From: Microcella frigidaquae
GTDB lineage: Bacteria > Actinomycetota > Actinomycetes > Actinomycetales > Microbacteriaceae
Direction: 5' to 3'
Assembly (NCBI RefSeq): GCF_014200395.1
Contig: NZ_JACHBS010000001.1
Coordinates: forward strand, 1,798,001-1,862,000
DNA: 64,000 nucleotides
A model generated the notes under the pieces. The model saw only the letters and a program-made list of their open reading frames with translations. It made no database searches and was not told the origin of the DNA. Positions 27,661 to 38,546 of this stretch are shown in pieces (positions within the stretch are counted from its first letter, which is position 1; the number at the start of each line of letters is the position of its first letter). The position numbers and the translations under genes were made by a program.

Positions 27661-29063
27661 GGTGGCGTCCCCTGGGTTGGTGTAGTTTCCCGGCTCGGGT
27701 GTCACGTCGTGGACGTGGTGAGCCATCGTGCGATGGTCAGTGAGAACTGTCTAGGAATCTCACGGAAGGACACAAACGCACGATGGCTCTTGACCAGTCT
27801 GCCCTCCTCGAGCTACTCGGGGAACTGAAACTCACCGATGTGAACGACCGGATCCGGGTCGCGACCGAGACGCTCTACCAGGAGCTGATCGACGCGGAAG
27901 CAGCTGCGTTCATCGGCGCTGCCCCGTTCGAACGCTCCCCGGACCGTACGACGCAGCGCAACGGGACCCGGCTGCGGACCCTCACCACCACCGCGGGGGA
28001 GCTGGAGTTGCGGATCCCGAAGCTGCGGCAGGGATCGTTTTTCCCGTCGCTGCTGGAACGCCGCCGCCGGGTCGATCAGGCCCTGTTCGCGGTCGTGATG
28101 GAGGCGTACGTCCACGGCGTCTCCACCCGCAAGGTCGACGACCTGGTGAAGGCGCTCGGTGCCGACACCGGGATCAGCAAGTCGGAGGTGTCGCGGATCT
28201 GCAGCAACCTCGACGAGGACGTCGCGGCGTTCCGCGATCGGCCGCTCGCGGACAGCACGTACCCGTACGTGTTCCTCGACGCGACCTACTGCAAAGCCCG
28301 CGTCGGCCGGCGGGTCGTCTCCCAAGCCGTCGTCGTCGCGGTCGGTGTCGCCGCCGACGGGCGCAGGGAAGTCCTCGGCTTCGAGGTCGGGGACACCGAA
28401 TCGCAACCGTTCTGGACCGCGTTCCTTCGCTCGCTGAAGGCCCGCGGGCTGGGCGGAGTGAAGCTGGTGATCTCCGACGCGCACACCGGGCTGATCGCGG
28501 CGATCGACACCGTCTTCCAAGGCTCGTCATGGCAGCGGTGTCGGGTCCACTTCATGCGCAACGTGCTTGCCAACGTCCCCAAGACCGCTGGGCCGATGGT
28601 CGCGTCGATCATCCGCACGATCTTCGCCCAGCCAGACACCGAGCACGTGTTCACCCAATTCCACGAAGTCGTCCGCATGCTCTCGAGGTCGCACCCGAAG
28701 ATCGCCGGCATGCTCGAGGACGCGCAGAACGACATCCTCGCGTTCTGTCAGTTTCCCGCCACACACTGGCGGCAGATCTGGTCCACGAACCCGCTCGAGC
28801 GGGTCAACAAGGAGATCAAACGCCGCACCGACGTCGTCGGCACATTCCCCAACCCCGCCGCGTTGCTGCGCCTGGCCGGACACGTCCTGATCGAGCAACA
28901 CGACGAATGGGACGGCGCTGACCGCCGCTACTTCAGCGAGCACTCCATGAAGCTCCTGAACGTCACCGAAGAGGAGGTCGCGATCCCGGAACTCGCTGCG
29001 GCATAATCACAACAGCTGACCCGCACGGTGTTGAGAAACTCCACCACTCAGCGGGACGTCACC
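27661..29063 (+). mobile_element. IS256-family element C with intact 8-bp duplication
   Basis: This is a 1403-bp element with inverted ends GGTGGCGTCCCC / GGTGACGTCCCG and a perfect 8-bp target duplication TCGCTGAG at 27653-27660 and 29064-29071. It interrupts the IS3-B orfB between ...RLHSA and IGMIPP. Its terminal repeats and transposase are related to, but clearly distinct from, the other IS256 pair. Confidence 0.94.
27783..29006 (+). CDS. IS256-family transposase (second type)
   Basis: This is a 407-residue complete mutator-type DDE transposase. Asp motifs lie in VFLDATYCKARV and LVISDAHTGLIAA, and the Glu motif in STNPLERVNKEIKRRTD. It is similar along its whole length to the 410-aa enzyme at 21802, but it differs at many positions and has its own C-terminus (NVTEEEVAIPELAAA). 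ATG 27783 lies downstream of GGAAGG. Predicted active. Confidence 0.95.
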   Translation: MALDQSALLELLGELKLTDVNDRIRVATETLYQELIDAEAAAFIGAAPFERSPDRTTQRNGTRLRTLTTTAGELELRIPKLRQGSFFPSLLERRRRVDQALFAVVMEAYVHGVSTRKVDDLVKALGADTGISKSEVSRICSNLDEDVAAFRDRPLADSTYPYVFLDATYCKARVGRRVVSQAVVVAVGVAADGRREVLGFEVGDTESQPFWTAFLRSLKARGLGGVKLVISDAHTGLIAAIDTVFQGSSWQRCRVHFMRNVLANVPKTAGPMVASIIRTIFAQPDTEHVFTQFHEVVRMLSRSHPKIAGMLEDAQNDILAFCQFPATHWRQIWSTNPLERVNKEIKRRTDVVGTFPNPAALLRLAGHVLIEQHDEWDGADRRYFSEHSMKLLNVTEEEVAIPELAAA

Positions 29064-29289
29064 TCGCTGAGTGCAGCCGTCGGTTGTTGAACCAGTCGAT
29101 GTATTCCGCGACGGCGAACTCCAGATCGTCGATCGATTTCCACGGCCCGCGGTGGCGCACGAGCTCTGCCTTGAACAGCGAGTTGAAGGCCTCGGCCAGG
29201 GCGTTGTCATAGGAATCTCCTCGGGACCCCACCGAGGCGACCGCGCCGGCCTCGGCGAGTCGTTCGGTGTAGCGAATCGCTCGATATTG

Positions 29290-31666
<2,377 letters not shown>

Positions 31667-31710
31667 CCTTTCGGGATGTCAGGAGCCTCCACCAGACCCG
31701 GGGCGCAACA

Positions 31711-32384
31711 ACGATGCGGCGTGAGTAGGCGTCGATCACGGCAGCGCAATAGACCCAGCCGTCTTTCGCACGGTGTTGCGTGATGTCGCAGAACCAGAGC
31801 CGGTTTGGCCCGTCAGCGCGGAACTGCCGATTTACGAGGACCTCGTGCGTGGCCGTGTCCGGCTTCCAGCCTCCCCGCTTGCGACGATGCGAGACGCCGA
31901 CCAACCCGTCTTGCCGCATCAGCCTGGCGACACGTTTGCGGGCGACGTGAACGCTAAGCCCGAGCCGCAACTCGGCCAGCACTCGCGGCGCACCATACGC
32001 TGCTCGCGAGTCGGCTCAGCACCTGGACCAGCCGGAACCCTATTCCGGCAGCACGTTCTCCCGCGCAATGTAGGCCAACGCGCGCTTGTGGATGTCGCTC
32101 TCCATCTCCAGCACCCGCAACCGTCGCCTTATCTCGACCAGTTCGCGATGCTCGTCGGAGGTCGCGCCGGGTTTGCGGCCCGAGTCGACTGCATCGCGAT
32201 GCATTTAGTTGCGAAGACAGGACTCGCTGATCCCGAGACCGCGGGCGGTCTGAGCGACCGGGTCTCCCTCCGCGACCAGATCCAGGGCTCGACGCCGGAA
32301 CTCCGGCGGGTGGGCAGCAGGCATCTCACGGACTCCTTCCGAGACGATCATCGCCTCAACTCAGGTGTCCGCGAAACCGAGTCA
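31711..32384 (-). mobile_element. IS3-family element C, truncated remnant
   Basis: The OrfA end and the 5' part of OrfB are present on the minus strand; the rest was removed when IS3-B material joined at 31711. The outer end has TGACTCGGTTTCGCGGACACC (minus strand), a typical IS3 terminus, and abuts the ccsB remnant at 32385. The orfB piece reads YGAPRVLAELRLGLSV to LWFCDITQHRAKDGWVY and stops at DAYSRRI. Confidence 0.8.
32040..32324 (-). pseudogene. IS3 element C OrfA with premature stop
   Basis: The frame begins MPAAHPPEFRRRALDLVAEG, then GLGISESCLRN, followed by TAA where the family has Trp. It then continues in frame MHRDAVDSGRKPGATSDE to NVLPE and the normal stop. The change from TGG to TAA needs two substitutions, showing that this copy has been decaying for some time. 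Confidence 0.8.
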
Positions 32385-32609
32385 GGCTCCGAGCGCGCGT
32401 GGGGCCGCTATTGGGGCTGGCACACCAGGGAGGTCTGGACCTTCATCATCTGGGTGCTCTTCGCCGGCTACATCCACGCCCGTGCGACGCGCGGCTGGCG
32501 CGGCGACCGCTCGGCCTGGCTCGCGATCATCGGCTTCTCGGCCGTGATCTTCAACTACACGGTCGTGAACATCGCGTTCAAGGGGCTGCACTCGTATTCA
32601 GGCCTGTAG
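32385..32609 (+). pseudogene. ccsB: ccsB 3' remnant (probable native copy)
   Basis: The 74-codon tail of a second CcsB reads ERAWGRYWGWHTREVW, then IIWVLFAGYIHARATRGWRG and FNYTVVNIAFKGLHSYSGL. It matches the C-terminus of the intact CcsB at 7496-8491 almost residue for residue but is encoded in more GC-rich, backbone-like codons. The haem-site Asp is His here (WGWH). It lies next to the native lipoprotein-menC genes, so it is most likely what is left of the resident ccs operon. Confidence 0.9.
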
Positions 32610-32619
32610 GCCTGAATAC
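32594..32619. terminator. palindrome spanning the ccsB-remnant stop codon
   Basis: A perfect 11-bp inverted repeat (GTATTCAGGCC / GGCCTGAATAC) has a 4-nt loop, and the TAG stop spans the end of the loop and the first base of the right arm. It lacks a T-run. It probably terminates transcription for the ccs operon and the convergent lipoprotein gene. Confidence 0.6.
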
Positions 32620-32693
32620 GAAAGGGCACCGCCTCGGGCCTGTTGTTGTCGTGAGCGGTCGGGTCTCTGGCCCGACTCCATCGGTTCTTCTCC

Positions 32694-33293
32694 TCAACCC
32701 GCCGGCGTCAACGCCACCGGCACCCGCCCGCTCCCGGTGTCGAATTGCAGCACCGGCGCGGTGGGATCGCTGCAGTCGAACGGCGCCTCATTGATGGGGT
32801 CGCTGGCGATGATGCCCCCGAGAAGGTCGGAGGCGTCTTGCGTCACCCCGTTGATCGTGACGATGGTCGACAGGCTGTTGTCGCCGACGGCGGTGGTGAT
32901 GACGCCGGCGTCGGCCGTCCAGGTGCCGCCGATCGAGCCCGTCGTGACCCCCTCGCCGACGAGCCCGGCGACCTCCAGCTGCAGGGTGAAGCCCGGCGTG
33001 TACAGGTACTCGGTGTCGGTGAAGCTCAGCCCGGTGTCGCCGACGATCGTCAGGGCGAGCCCCTCGCTCGCGGCCGAGACCGCGTCGTAGAACACCTGCA
33101 TCTGGTCCTGCGCGATGCGCCAGTCGCCGACCAGGCAGCCGGGGTCGGTAGGGTCGACCGGGTCGGAGCTCGCACTCGCCTCCGGGTCGGTCGCTCCGTC
33201 GGTCTCGGCCTCGGTCGGTTCGCCGACCGAGCATGCGGTGAGCGCGAGCAGGGCGGCGGTGGCGGCGGTGACGACGATCGGGGCGCGGCGCAT
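32694..33293 (-). CDS. putative lipoprotein, resident copy
   Basis: This is a 199-residue protein. The signal peptide MRRAPIVVTAATAALLALTAC has a lipobox-like LTAC with Cys near residue 21. An acidic Glu/Asp/Ser-rich linker precedes a beta-rich domain starting CLVGDWRIAQDQMQVFYDAV. It is paralogous to 18608-19204. The function is unknown. The ATG at 33293 is chosen because the signal peptide begins there; the longer frame adds 35 non-family residues. Confidence 0.78.
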   Translation of the reverse strand: MRRAPIVVTAATAALLALTACSVGEPTEAETDGATDPEASASSDPVDPTDPGCLVGDWRIAQDQMQVFYDAVSAASEGLALTIVGDTGLSFTDTEYLYTPGFTLQLEVAGLVGEGVTTGSIGGTWTADAGVITTAVGDNSLSTIVTINGVTQDASDLLGGIIASDPINEAPFDCSDPTAPVLQFDTGSGRVPVALTPAG

Positions 33294-33352
33294 GGTGGCT
33301 CCTCGGGGTGAGGCTTCGCGGTCGGACGCCTCGAGGCTAGCGCCGCGGCACC

Positions 33353-34342
33353 TCAGGCCGAAAGGAGTGCGTGGCAGCGCGTGAGACGCTCGCGCCACCA
33401 GGCCGCGCGGGCCGGGTCGGCGACGAGGCGGCGGAGGGCATCCGCATCGGCGGCGACCGGCCGCACCGCGATGGCGCCGTCGACCGGTCGCAGGGGGTCG
33501 GCGGTGACATCGTCGGCGAGCAGGGCGGCGGTGCCGAGACCGCAGTCGTGGTCGAGCTGCGGCAGGCGGGCGGCGAGCTCGGCTCCCATCGCGAGGCCGA
33601 TGCTCGTGTCGAGGGCGCTCGAAACGACGGCGGGTAGCCCTGCCTCGGCGACGATCGCGAGGGCACGGTCGATGCCGCCGAGCGGCGCCGCCTTGATGAC
33701 GAGCAGGTCGGCGGCACCCGCGCGGGCGACGGCGAGGGGATCGGCGGCCTTGCGCACGCTCTCATCCGCGGCGATCGGCACGCCGAGCCGATGGATGCGC
33801 CGCCGCAGCTCGGCGAGCTCATCGACCCTCGCGCACGGCTGCTCGACGTACTCGAGGTCGAACTGCTCGAGGGCGCGGATGGCGTGCTCGGCCTCGTCGA
33901 GGTTCCAGGCGCCGTTCGCGTCGAGGCGGATGCGCCCCTCCGGCCCGAGAAGCCGCCGCACCTCGGAGACCCGCGCGAGGTCGTCGGCCAGGGTCTCGCC
34001 GCGCTCGGCCACCTTGACCTTCACGGTGCGGCACTCCCCGAAGCGGGCGAGGGTCGACGCCACGCGCTCGAGCGGCACGGCCGGCAGGGTCGCGTTGACC
34101 GGGATGCTCGCCCGCAGCCGCGGCACGCTCGACTGCTCCCAGCCGAAGCTCAAGGCCGCGGCCAGCCAGGTGCTCGCCTCGGCGTCGTCGTACTCGACGA
34201 AGGGCGCGAACTCGCTCCAGGCGATGGGGCCGTCGAGCAGCACGGCCTCGCGGTGCTCGACGCCGCGGAACCGGGTGACGAGCGGCACGCTCACGACGTA
34301 GGCGCGGGCCAGCACCTCGTCGAGCGGCGGGAGGGCATCCAT
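33353..34342 (-). CDS. menC: o-succinylbenzoate synthase, resident copy
   Basis: This 329-residue enolase-superfamily enzyme of menaquinone synthesis has VKVKVAERGET, RLDANGAW, YVEQPC, IAADESVR and VIKAAPLGG as the catalytic and metal-binding elements. The start ATG has CAGACT 6 nt upstream, as in the other menC. It is adjacent to divergent menB, as expected for the native men cluster. The duplicate at 19277-20266 has the same length and most of the same sequence blocks. Confidence 0.95.
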   Translation of the reverse strand: MDALPPLDEVLARAYVVSVPLVTRFRGVEHREAVLLDGPIAWSEFAPFVEYDDAEASTWLAAALSFGWEQSSVPRLRASIPVNATLPAVPLERVASTLARFGECRTVKVKVAERGETLADDLARVSEVRRLLGPEGRIRLDANGAWNLDEAEHAIRALEQFDLEYVEQPCARVDELAELRRRIHRLGVPIAADESVRKAADPLAVARAGAADLLVIKAAPLGGIDRALAIVAEAGLPAVVSSALDTSIGLAMGAELAARLPQLDHDCGLGTAALLADDVTADPLRPVDGAIAVRPVAADADALRRLVADPARAAWWRERLTRCHALLSA

Positions 34343-34348
34343 ACCCCC

Positions 34349-34354
34349 AGTCTG
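34349..34354 (-). promoter_or_regulatory. -10 box (CAGACT) of resident menC
   Basis: CAGACT on the minus strand lies 6 nt before the menC ATG. The same arrangement is at 20273-20278 before the donor menC. Confidence 0.45.
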
Positions 34355-34362
34355 ACGTGCGG

Positions 34363-34440
34363 TGTTCGCAACTCATGCTGTACGGCCACAAGTGCGGCGT
34401 ATCTGGCGCACAACTGCCCGTACAGCCTGAGTTGCGAACA
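34363..34440. repeat. long palindrome between menC and menB
   Basis: The 23-bp arms (TGTTCGCAACTCA-GCTGTACGG type) match with one mismatch across a 32-nt centre that itself contains AGTGCG/CGCAC. It lies between the divergent menC and menB starts, so it is not a simple terminator. The donor menC has only a degenerate left half at about 20289-20310. Confidence 0.8.
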
Positions 34441-34451
34441 GGCGGCGCGCG

Positions 34452-34457
34452 TAGGCT
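34452..34457 (+). promoter_or_regulatory. -10 box (TAGGCT) of menB
   Basis: TAGGCT is located 6 nt before the menB ATG. This is the leaderless spacing, with no Shine-Dalgarno present. Confidence 0.5.
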
Positions 34458-34463
34458 GGCCGC

Positions 34464-35378
34464 ATGGCCGAGCCGTTCGTCTCCGAGACCTTCGACGCCG
34501 CGCGCTGGGTGGCCGCGCCGGGCTTCGACGACCTGACCGACCTCACCTACCACCTCGACACCTCGGGGCGCATCGCGCGCATCGCGTTCGACCGGCCGGA
34601 GGTGCGCAACGCCTTCCGCCCGCACACGGTCGACGAGCTGTACCGGGCGCTCGACGATGCGCGGCAGAACCCGCGGGTCGGCGTGGTGCTGCTGACGGGC
34701 AACGGCCCAAGCGCGAAAGACGGCGGCTGGGCGTTCTGCTCGGGCGGCGACCAGCGCATCCGCGGGCGCGCGGGGTACCAGTACGCGGAGGGCGAGACGG
34801 CCGAGACGGTCGACCCGGCTCGCGCATCGCGGCTGCACATCCTCGAGGTGCAGCGGCTGATCCGCTTCATGCCGAAGGTCGTCATCGCGATCGTGCCCGG
34901 CTGGGCGGCCGGCGGCGGGCACTCGCTGCACGTCGTGTGCGACCTCACGATCGCGAGCCGCGAGCACGCGCGCTTCAAGCAGACCGACGCCGATGTCGGC
35001 TCGTTCGACGCGGGCTACGGCAGTGCGTACCTCGCCAAGCAGGTCGGGCAGAAGGTGGCGCGCGAGATCTTCTTCCTCGCCCGCGAGTACGACGCGCAGC
35101 GCGCCTACGAGATGGGAACGGTCAACGCCGTCGTGCCGCACGCGTCACTTGAGGCCACGGCGCTCGACTGGGCCGAGACGATCCTCACCAAGAGCCCGAC
35201 GGCCATCCGCATGCTGAAGTACGCCATGAACCTCACCGACGACGGAATGGTCGGTCAACAGCTCTTCGCGGGCGAGGCCACGCGGCTGGCCTACGGCACC
35301 GACGAGGCCGTCGAGGGCCGTGACTCGTTCCTGCAGAAGCGCGCCCCCGACTGGTCGCCCTTCCCCTGGCAGTACTGA
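34464..35378 (+). CDS. menB: 1,4-dihydroxy-2-naphthoyl-CoA synthase
   Basis: This is a 304-residue crotonase-fold enzyme that cyclises o-succinylbenzoyl-CoA. The oxyanion-hole region WAFCSGGDQRIRG and the family-specific AIVPGWAAGGGHSLHVVCDL are present, as are the active-site TDADVGSFDAGYGSAYLAK and the C-terminal RDSFLQKRAPDWSPFPWQY. It is divergent from menC and upstream of menE and menA, separated by the tetR/hydrolase pair. Confidence 0.96.
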   Translation: MAEPFVSETFDAARWVAAPGFDDLTDLTYHLDTSGRIARIAFDRPEVRNAFRPHTVDELYRALDDARQNPRVGVVLLTGNGPSAKDGGWAFCSGGDQRIRGRAGYQYAEGETAETVDPARASRLHILEVQRLIRFMPKVVIAIVPGWAAGGGHSLHVVCDLTIASREHARFKQTDADVGSFDAGYGSAYLAKQVGQKVAREIFFLAREYDAQRAYEMGTVNAVVPHASLEATALDWAETILTKSPTAIRMLKYAMNLTDDGMVGQQLFAGEATRLAYGTDEAVEGRDSFLQKRAPDWSPFPWQY

Positions 35379-35435
35379 GCCCGGTATGCCTGCCGCGCGC
35401 GTCGCGGTGACGAGCGATGCTGTTCGACGGCGTCT

Positions 35436-35487
35436 ATCGGTCACTCGTTGGCGCGGCTCCCTTCGGCGACCGCAACGAGTGACCGAT
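35436..35487. terminator. palindrome between menB and convergent tetR
   Basis: A perfect 15-bp inverted repeat (ATCGGTCACTCGTTG) surrounds a 22-nt loop, between the ends of two convergent genes. Its position fits a bidirectional terminator although no T-run follows. Confidence 0.6.
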
Positions 35488-35506
35488 GGATGCTGGCGCG
35501 ATCACC

Positions 35507-36091
35507 TCAGGCCTCGAGCCCCACGCCCACGCGGTCGAGCACCCCGGCGATGAGCATCGCGCGTGCCCCAGCGTCGGGAACGAAGTCGCGCAGGATCACG
35601 GCGAGGCCGTGCGCGCTCGCCTGCGCGAGCATCATGCGGCTCGCGACGCGCTGCTCGTCGACCGCGCCCGGCGGCTCGAGCTCGAGCACGATGTCGCGCA
35701 CGAGGTCGGCGGCGTTCGGGTCGTCCGGTCGATCGGGCGGGGTCGTCATGGGCATCGACACGAGCGAGAACAGCCGCGGCTCGGCGAGGGCGAGGGCGAT
35801 GTACGACTCGCCGACCTCGCGCAGCCGGTCGATCGGGGGCTTGTCGGCGGCGGCGTCGAGCCGCGCGAACATGTCGCGCGCCATGATCTCGCGCGCCCGT
35901 TGCGCGACGGCCGCGATGAGGTGGTCACCGCTCGGGAAGTGCCGGTAGACGGCCGCGGCGCTCACGCCGCACGCGGCGGCGATGCGCCGCACGGTCACGC
36001 CCTCGAGGCCCTCGGCGCGCGCGAGCGCCTCGCCCGCGTCGACGAGCGCGTCGCGCAGGGCGCCGTGGTGGTAGCGCGAGCGGTCGGGCAT
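35507..36091 (-). CDS. TetR-family transcriptional regulator
   Basis: This is a 194-residue repressor. The N-terminal HTH is VTVRRIAAACGVSAAAVYRHFPSGDHL near residues 28-54, preceded by RYHHGALRDALVDAGEAL. A C-terminal ligand-binding domain of the TetR_C_33-like type follows. The ATG at 36091 is chosen over an upstream GTG (36106) because TACACT lies 6 nt before it. A 17-bp palindrome covers this -10 box, implying autorepression. It probably also controls the divergent serine hydrolase. Confidence 0.88.
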   Translation of the reverse strand: MPDRSRYHHGALRDALVDAGEALARAEGLEGVTVRRIAAACGVSAAAVYRHFPSGDHLIAAVAQRAREIMARDMFARLDAAADKPPIDRLREVGESYIALALAEPRLFSLVSMPMTTPPDRPDDPNAADLVRDIVLELEPPGAVDEQRVASRMMLAQASAHGLAVILRDFVPDAGARAMLIAGVLDRVGVGLEA

Positions 36092-36149
36092 GTTGACAGT
36101 GTACACATCGGTGCGCTAGACATAGCGGCAGATGTTAACGCCGTAAACA
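36091..36149. promoter_or_regulatory. divergent promoter region with two TetR-like operators
   Basis: Two 17-bp imperfect palindromes are present: TGTTGACAGTGTACACA (36091-36107), overlapping the tetR -10 box, and TGTTAACGCCGTAAACA (36133-36149), just upstream of the hydrolase. Both begin TGTT.AC and end ACA. They are plausible sites for the adjacent TetR protein. Confidence 0.6.
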
Positions 36150-36192
36150 CGAGCGCGTGAGCGCCCGACCACCGCCAGGAGCAGCGAGAGCC

Positions 36193-37266
36193 ATGAGCAC
36201 ACGCGAGCAGCGCATCCACCGCCTCATCGAGCGGAGTGCGGCCGACCCCCGCACGGGCGAGGTGCTCTGGCGCGTCGTCGCGCCCGCCACGAACGGCGAA
36301 CCGGGCCTCGATGTCGTGCACGGCGACCTCGACCGGCCGTTCTTCATCGCGAGCGTCAGCAAGCTCTTCACGGTCGTGTGCCTCGCGCAGCTGCGCGACG
36401 AGGGCCGCCTCGACTGGGATGCCCCCATCGCCGGCTACCTGCCCGACCTCGACCTGAGCGGCCTCGCGGTCGAGAAGGGCCGCGACGGCAGTGTTCGCGA
36501 CGGCAGAGCTCGCGACGTCAGTGGCGAGATCACCGTGCGCGAGGTGATGGGCCACACCGCGGGCCTCGCCGACTACTTCGAGGGCCCGCGCCCCGACGGG
36601 CCGACCACTCTCGAGCGAGCCCTGCAGAGCGACTTCGGCTGGGGCGAGGCCGAGGTCATCGAGTGGACCCGCGCGATGACCCCCGCCCGCCGCGGCCGCG
36701 GGCTCTACAGCGACACGGGCTTCCAGCTGCTCGACGGCGTCGTCGAGCGCCTCGACGGCCGCCCGTTCGCCGAATCGGTGCGCGCGCGCATCACCCAGCC
36801 GCTCGGGCTCGACCGCACCTACGTCTTCACGACCGAGACGCTCGACCGCTTCGACGAGATGGCGGTCATCCGCCACGGCGACCGCGACCTGCGCCTGCCG
36901 CTGCTGCTCGCCTCGTGCGGCGGGCAGGGCGGCGTCGTCTCCACCCTGCGCGACGGCGTCACCTTCCTGCAGGCCTTCTTCGACGGCTGCCTGTTCCATG
37001 CCGCGCTGCTCGACGAGATGCTCATCGATTGGCACCGCATCTTCTCGCCGCTCGAGTACGGCACGGGCGTCATGCGCTTTCGCCTCCCTGCCGTCTTCAC
37101 GGGCTTCCGCTCGTTCGAGTTCCAGGGCCACTCCGGCGCGTCGGGCGTCGTCTGGTACCGGGATGCGCGCTCGGGCGTGCTCGTCGTCGGCACGGTCAAC
37201 CAGCTCAAGCAGCGCCAGCTGCCCTACCAGCTCATGGTGCGCACCGCGGCGGTCGCCGGCTCTTGA
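36193..37266 (+). CDS. serine hydrolase (class C beta-lactamase/penicillin-binding-like)
   Basis: This 357-residue protein has the nucleophile motif SVSK in FFIASVSKLFTVVCLAQL near residue 56. The Tyr motif is YSDTG, where YxN is typical, and a C-terminal GHSGASGVVWYRD replaces the usual HTG-type box. There is no signal peptide, so it is likely a cytosolic esterase or peptidase-like enzyme with an unknown substrate. ATG 36193 is preceded by an AGGAG. A GTG at 36157 would add 12 residues of low-complexity sequence. Confidence 0.82.
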   Translation: MSTREQRIHRLIERSAADPRTGEVLWRVVAPATNGEPGLDVVHGDLDRPFFIASVSKLFTVVCLAQLRDEGRLDWDAPIAGYLPDLDLSGLAVEKGRDGSVRDGRARDVSGEITVREVMGHTAGLADYFEGPRPDGPTTLERALQSDFGWGEAEVIEWTRAMTPARRGRGLYSDTGFQLLDGVVERLDGRPFAESVRARITQPLGLDRTYVFTTETLDRFDEMAVIRHGDRDLRLPLLLASCGGQGGVVSTLRDGVTFLQAFFDGCLFHAALLDEMLIDWHRIFSPLEYGTGVMRFRLPAVFTGFRSFEFQGHSGASGVVWYRDARSGVLVVGTVNQLKQRQLPYQLMVRTAAVAGS

Positions 37267-37283
37267 CCCCGCGCCCGACCGCT

Positions 37284-37346
37284 GCCAGATCTGGGCCACG
37301 TGGGCGCAACGCAGCGCTGCAAGCGCCCGTTAGGCCCAGATCTGGC
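37284..37346. terminator. palindrome between hydrolase and menE
   Basis: The outer 14-bp perfect arms GCCAGATCTGGGCC / GGCCCAGATCTGGC enclose an inner GGGCGC/GCGCCC pair. Located right after the hydrolase stop and just before the menE promoter, it probably ends the upstream transcript. Confidence 0.6.
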
Positions 37347-37369
37347 GAGAACAGTTGGGGCCTGCGGGG

Positions 37370-37375
37370 TAGCGT
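37370..37375 (+). promoter_or_regulatory. -10 box (TAGCGT) of menE
   Basis: TAGCGT is 6 nt before the menE GTG, and supports that start. Confidence 0.45.
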
Positions 37376-37381
37376 GGCAGC

Positions 37382-38518
37382 GTGACCCGCCCGCTCGCCG
37401 TCGTCGACACCGCTGACCCGCTCGCGTGCCTGGGAGCCCTGCGCGACGCGCTCGAGGGCGTCGGACCCGCGGTGCTGTTCCGCGGCGGAGGCGTCAACCC
37501 CGTGCACACGGCGCCGCTCGAGGTCGAGAAGCGCATCGCGCTCGTCGTCGAGACGAGCGGCACCACCGGACGGCCCAAGCGCGTCGCGCTCAGCGCCGAC
37601 GCAGTGCTCGCCAGCGCGGCCGCCACTGAGGGCGCTCTCGAGGGCCCCGGGCAGTGGCTGCTCGCGCTACCGGTGCAGTACATCGCGGGTAGCAACGTGC
37701 TCGCGCGGTCGATCGCCGCGGGCACGGAGCCCGTGGTCGTGGCACCCGGTCGCCTGCGCCGCGACACGGTGCTGGCGGCGATCGCGGCGATGGAGCATCC
37801 GCGGCGGTTCACGGCCCTCGTGCCCGCCCAGCTCAGCCGCCTCGTCGACGAGGCCGAGGCCGATGACGACCTGCGCCGCGCGCTCGGCGGATTCGAGCGG
37901 ATCCTCGTCGGCGGTCAGGCGACCCCCGCTCCGCTCATCGAGCGCGCCGGCGCCCTCGGCTGGCGCATCACCCGCACCTACGGTTCGAGCGAGACCTGCG
38001 GCGGCGTCGTCTACGACGGACGCGCGATCGGGCAGGCCGAGGTGCGCATCGTCGACGGCCGCGTCGAGCTCGGCGGCCCGACCCTCGCCGAGTACTACCT
38101 CGGCGACCCGGAGCGCACCGCGACGGCGTTCGTCGAGCGCGACGGCCAGCGCTGCTACCGCACCGACGACGCGGGCGAGCTCGACGAGCGGACGGGCGTG
38201 CTGCGCGTGCTCGGCCGCCTCGACGACACCATCGTCACCGGAGGGCTCAAGGTACGGCTGGGCGACGTCGAGCGCATCGTGCGCGAGCAGCCGGGCCTCG
38301 CCGACGCGGTCGTCGTCGCCGGGCACCACCCCGAGTGGGGCGAGGTGCCGGTGGTCGTCACCACGCAACGCCCCGAGCTCGACGGGCTGCGGCGCGCAGT
38401 CGGTGCGCGGCTGGCCCCCGAGGCGCGGCCCGACCGCATCCTGACGGTGGATGCCCTGCCGCTGTTGCCGAGCGGCAAGCCCGACCGCCTCGCGCTCGCG
38501 CGCCTGGTCGGCTCCTAG
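37382..38518 (+). CDS. menE: o-succinylbenzoate--CoA ligase
   Basis: This 378-residue AMP-forming ligase converts o-succinylbenzoate to its CoA thioester before MenB acts. The P-loop-like motif is VVETSGTTGRPKRVAL, the A5 motif is ITRTYGSSETCGGVVYDG, and the A7-A8 region CYRTDDAGELDERTGVLRVL leads to LDDTIVTGGLKVRLGDVE. The catalytic Lys is in LLPSGKPDRLAL. It is shorter than E. coli MenE, as is usual for actinobacteria. It is followed at once by menA. Confidence 0.94.
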   Translation: MTRPLAVVDTADPLACLGALRDALEGVGPAVLFRGGGVNPVHTAPLEVEKRIALVVETSGTTGRPKRVALSADAVLASAAATEGALEGPGQWLLALPVQYIAGSNVLARSIAAGTEPVVVAPGRLRRDTVLAAIAAMEHPRRFTALVPAQLSRLVDEAEADDDLRRALGGFERILVGGQATPAPLIERAGALGWRITRTYGSSETCGGVVYDGRAIGQAEVRIVDGRVELGGPTLAEYYLGDPERTATAFVERDGQRCYRTDDAGELDERTGVLRVLGRLDDTIVTGGLKVRLGDVERIVREQPGLADAVVVAGHHPEWGEVPVVVTTQRPELDGLRRAVGARLAPEARPDRILTVDALPLLPSGKPDRLALARLVGS

Positions 38519-38533
38519 CCGCCCGCCGCTGAC

Positions 38534-38539
38534 TAGACT
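38534..38539 (+). promoter_or_regulatory. -10 box (TAGACT) of menA
   Basis: TAGACT is 7 nt before the menA GTG at 38547, in the short gap after menE. It supports an own leaderless promoter. Confidence 0.5.
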
Positions 38540-38546
38540 CGCGGTC

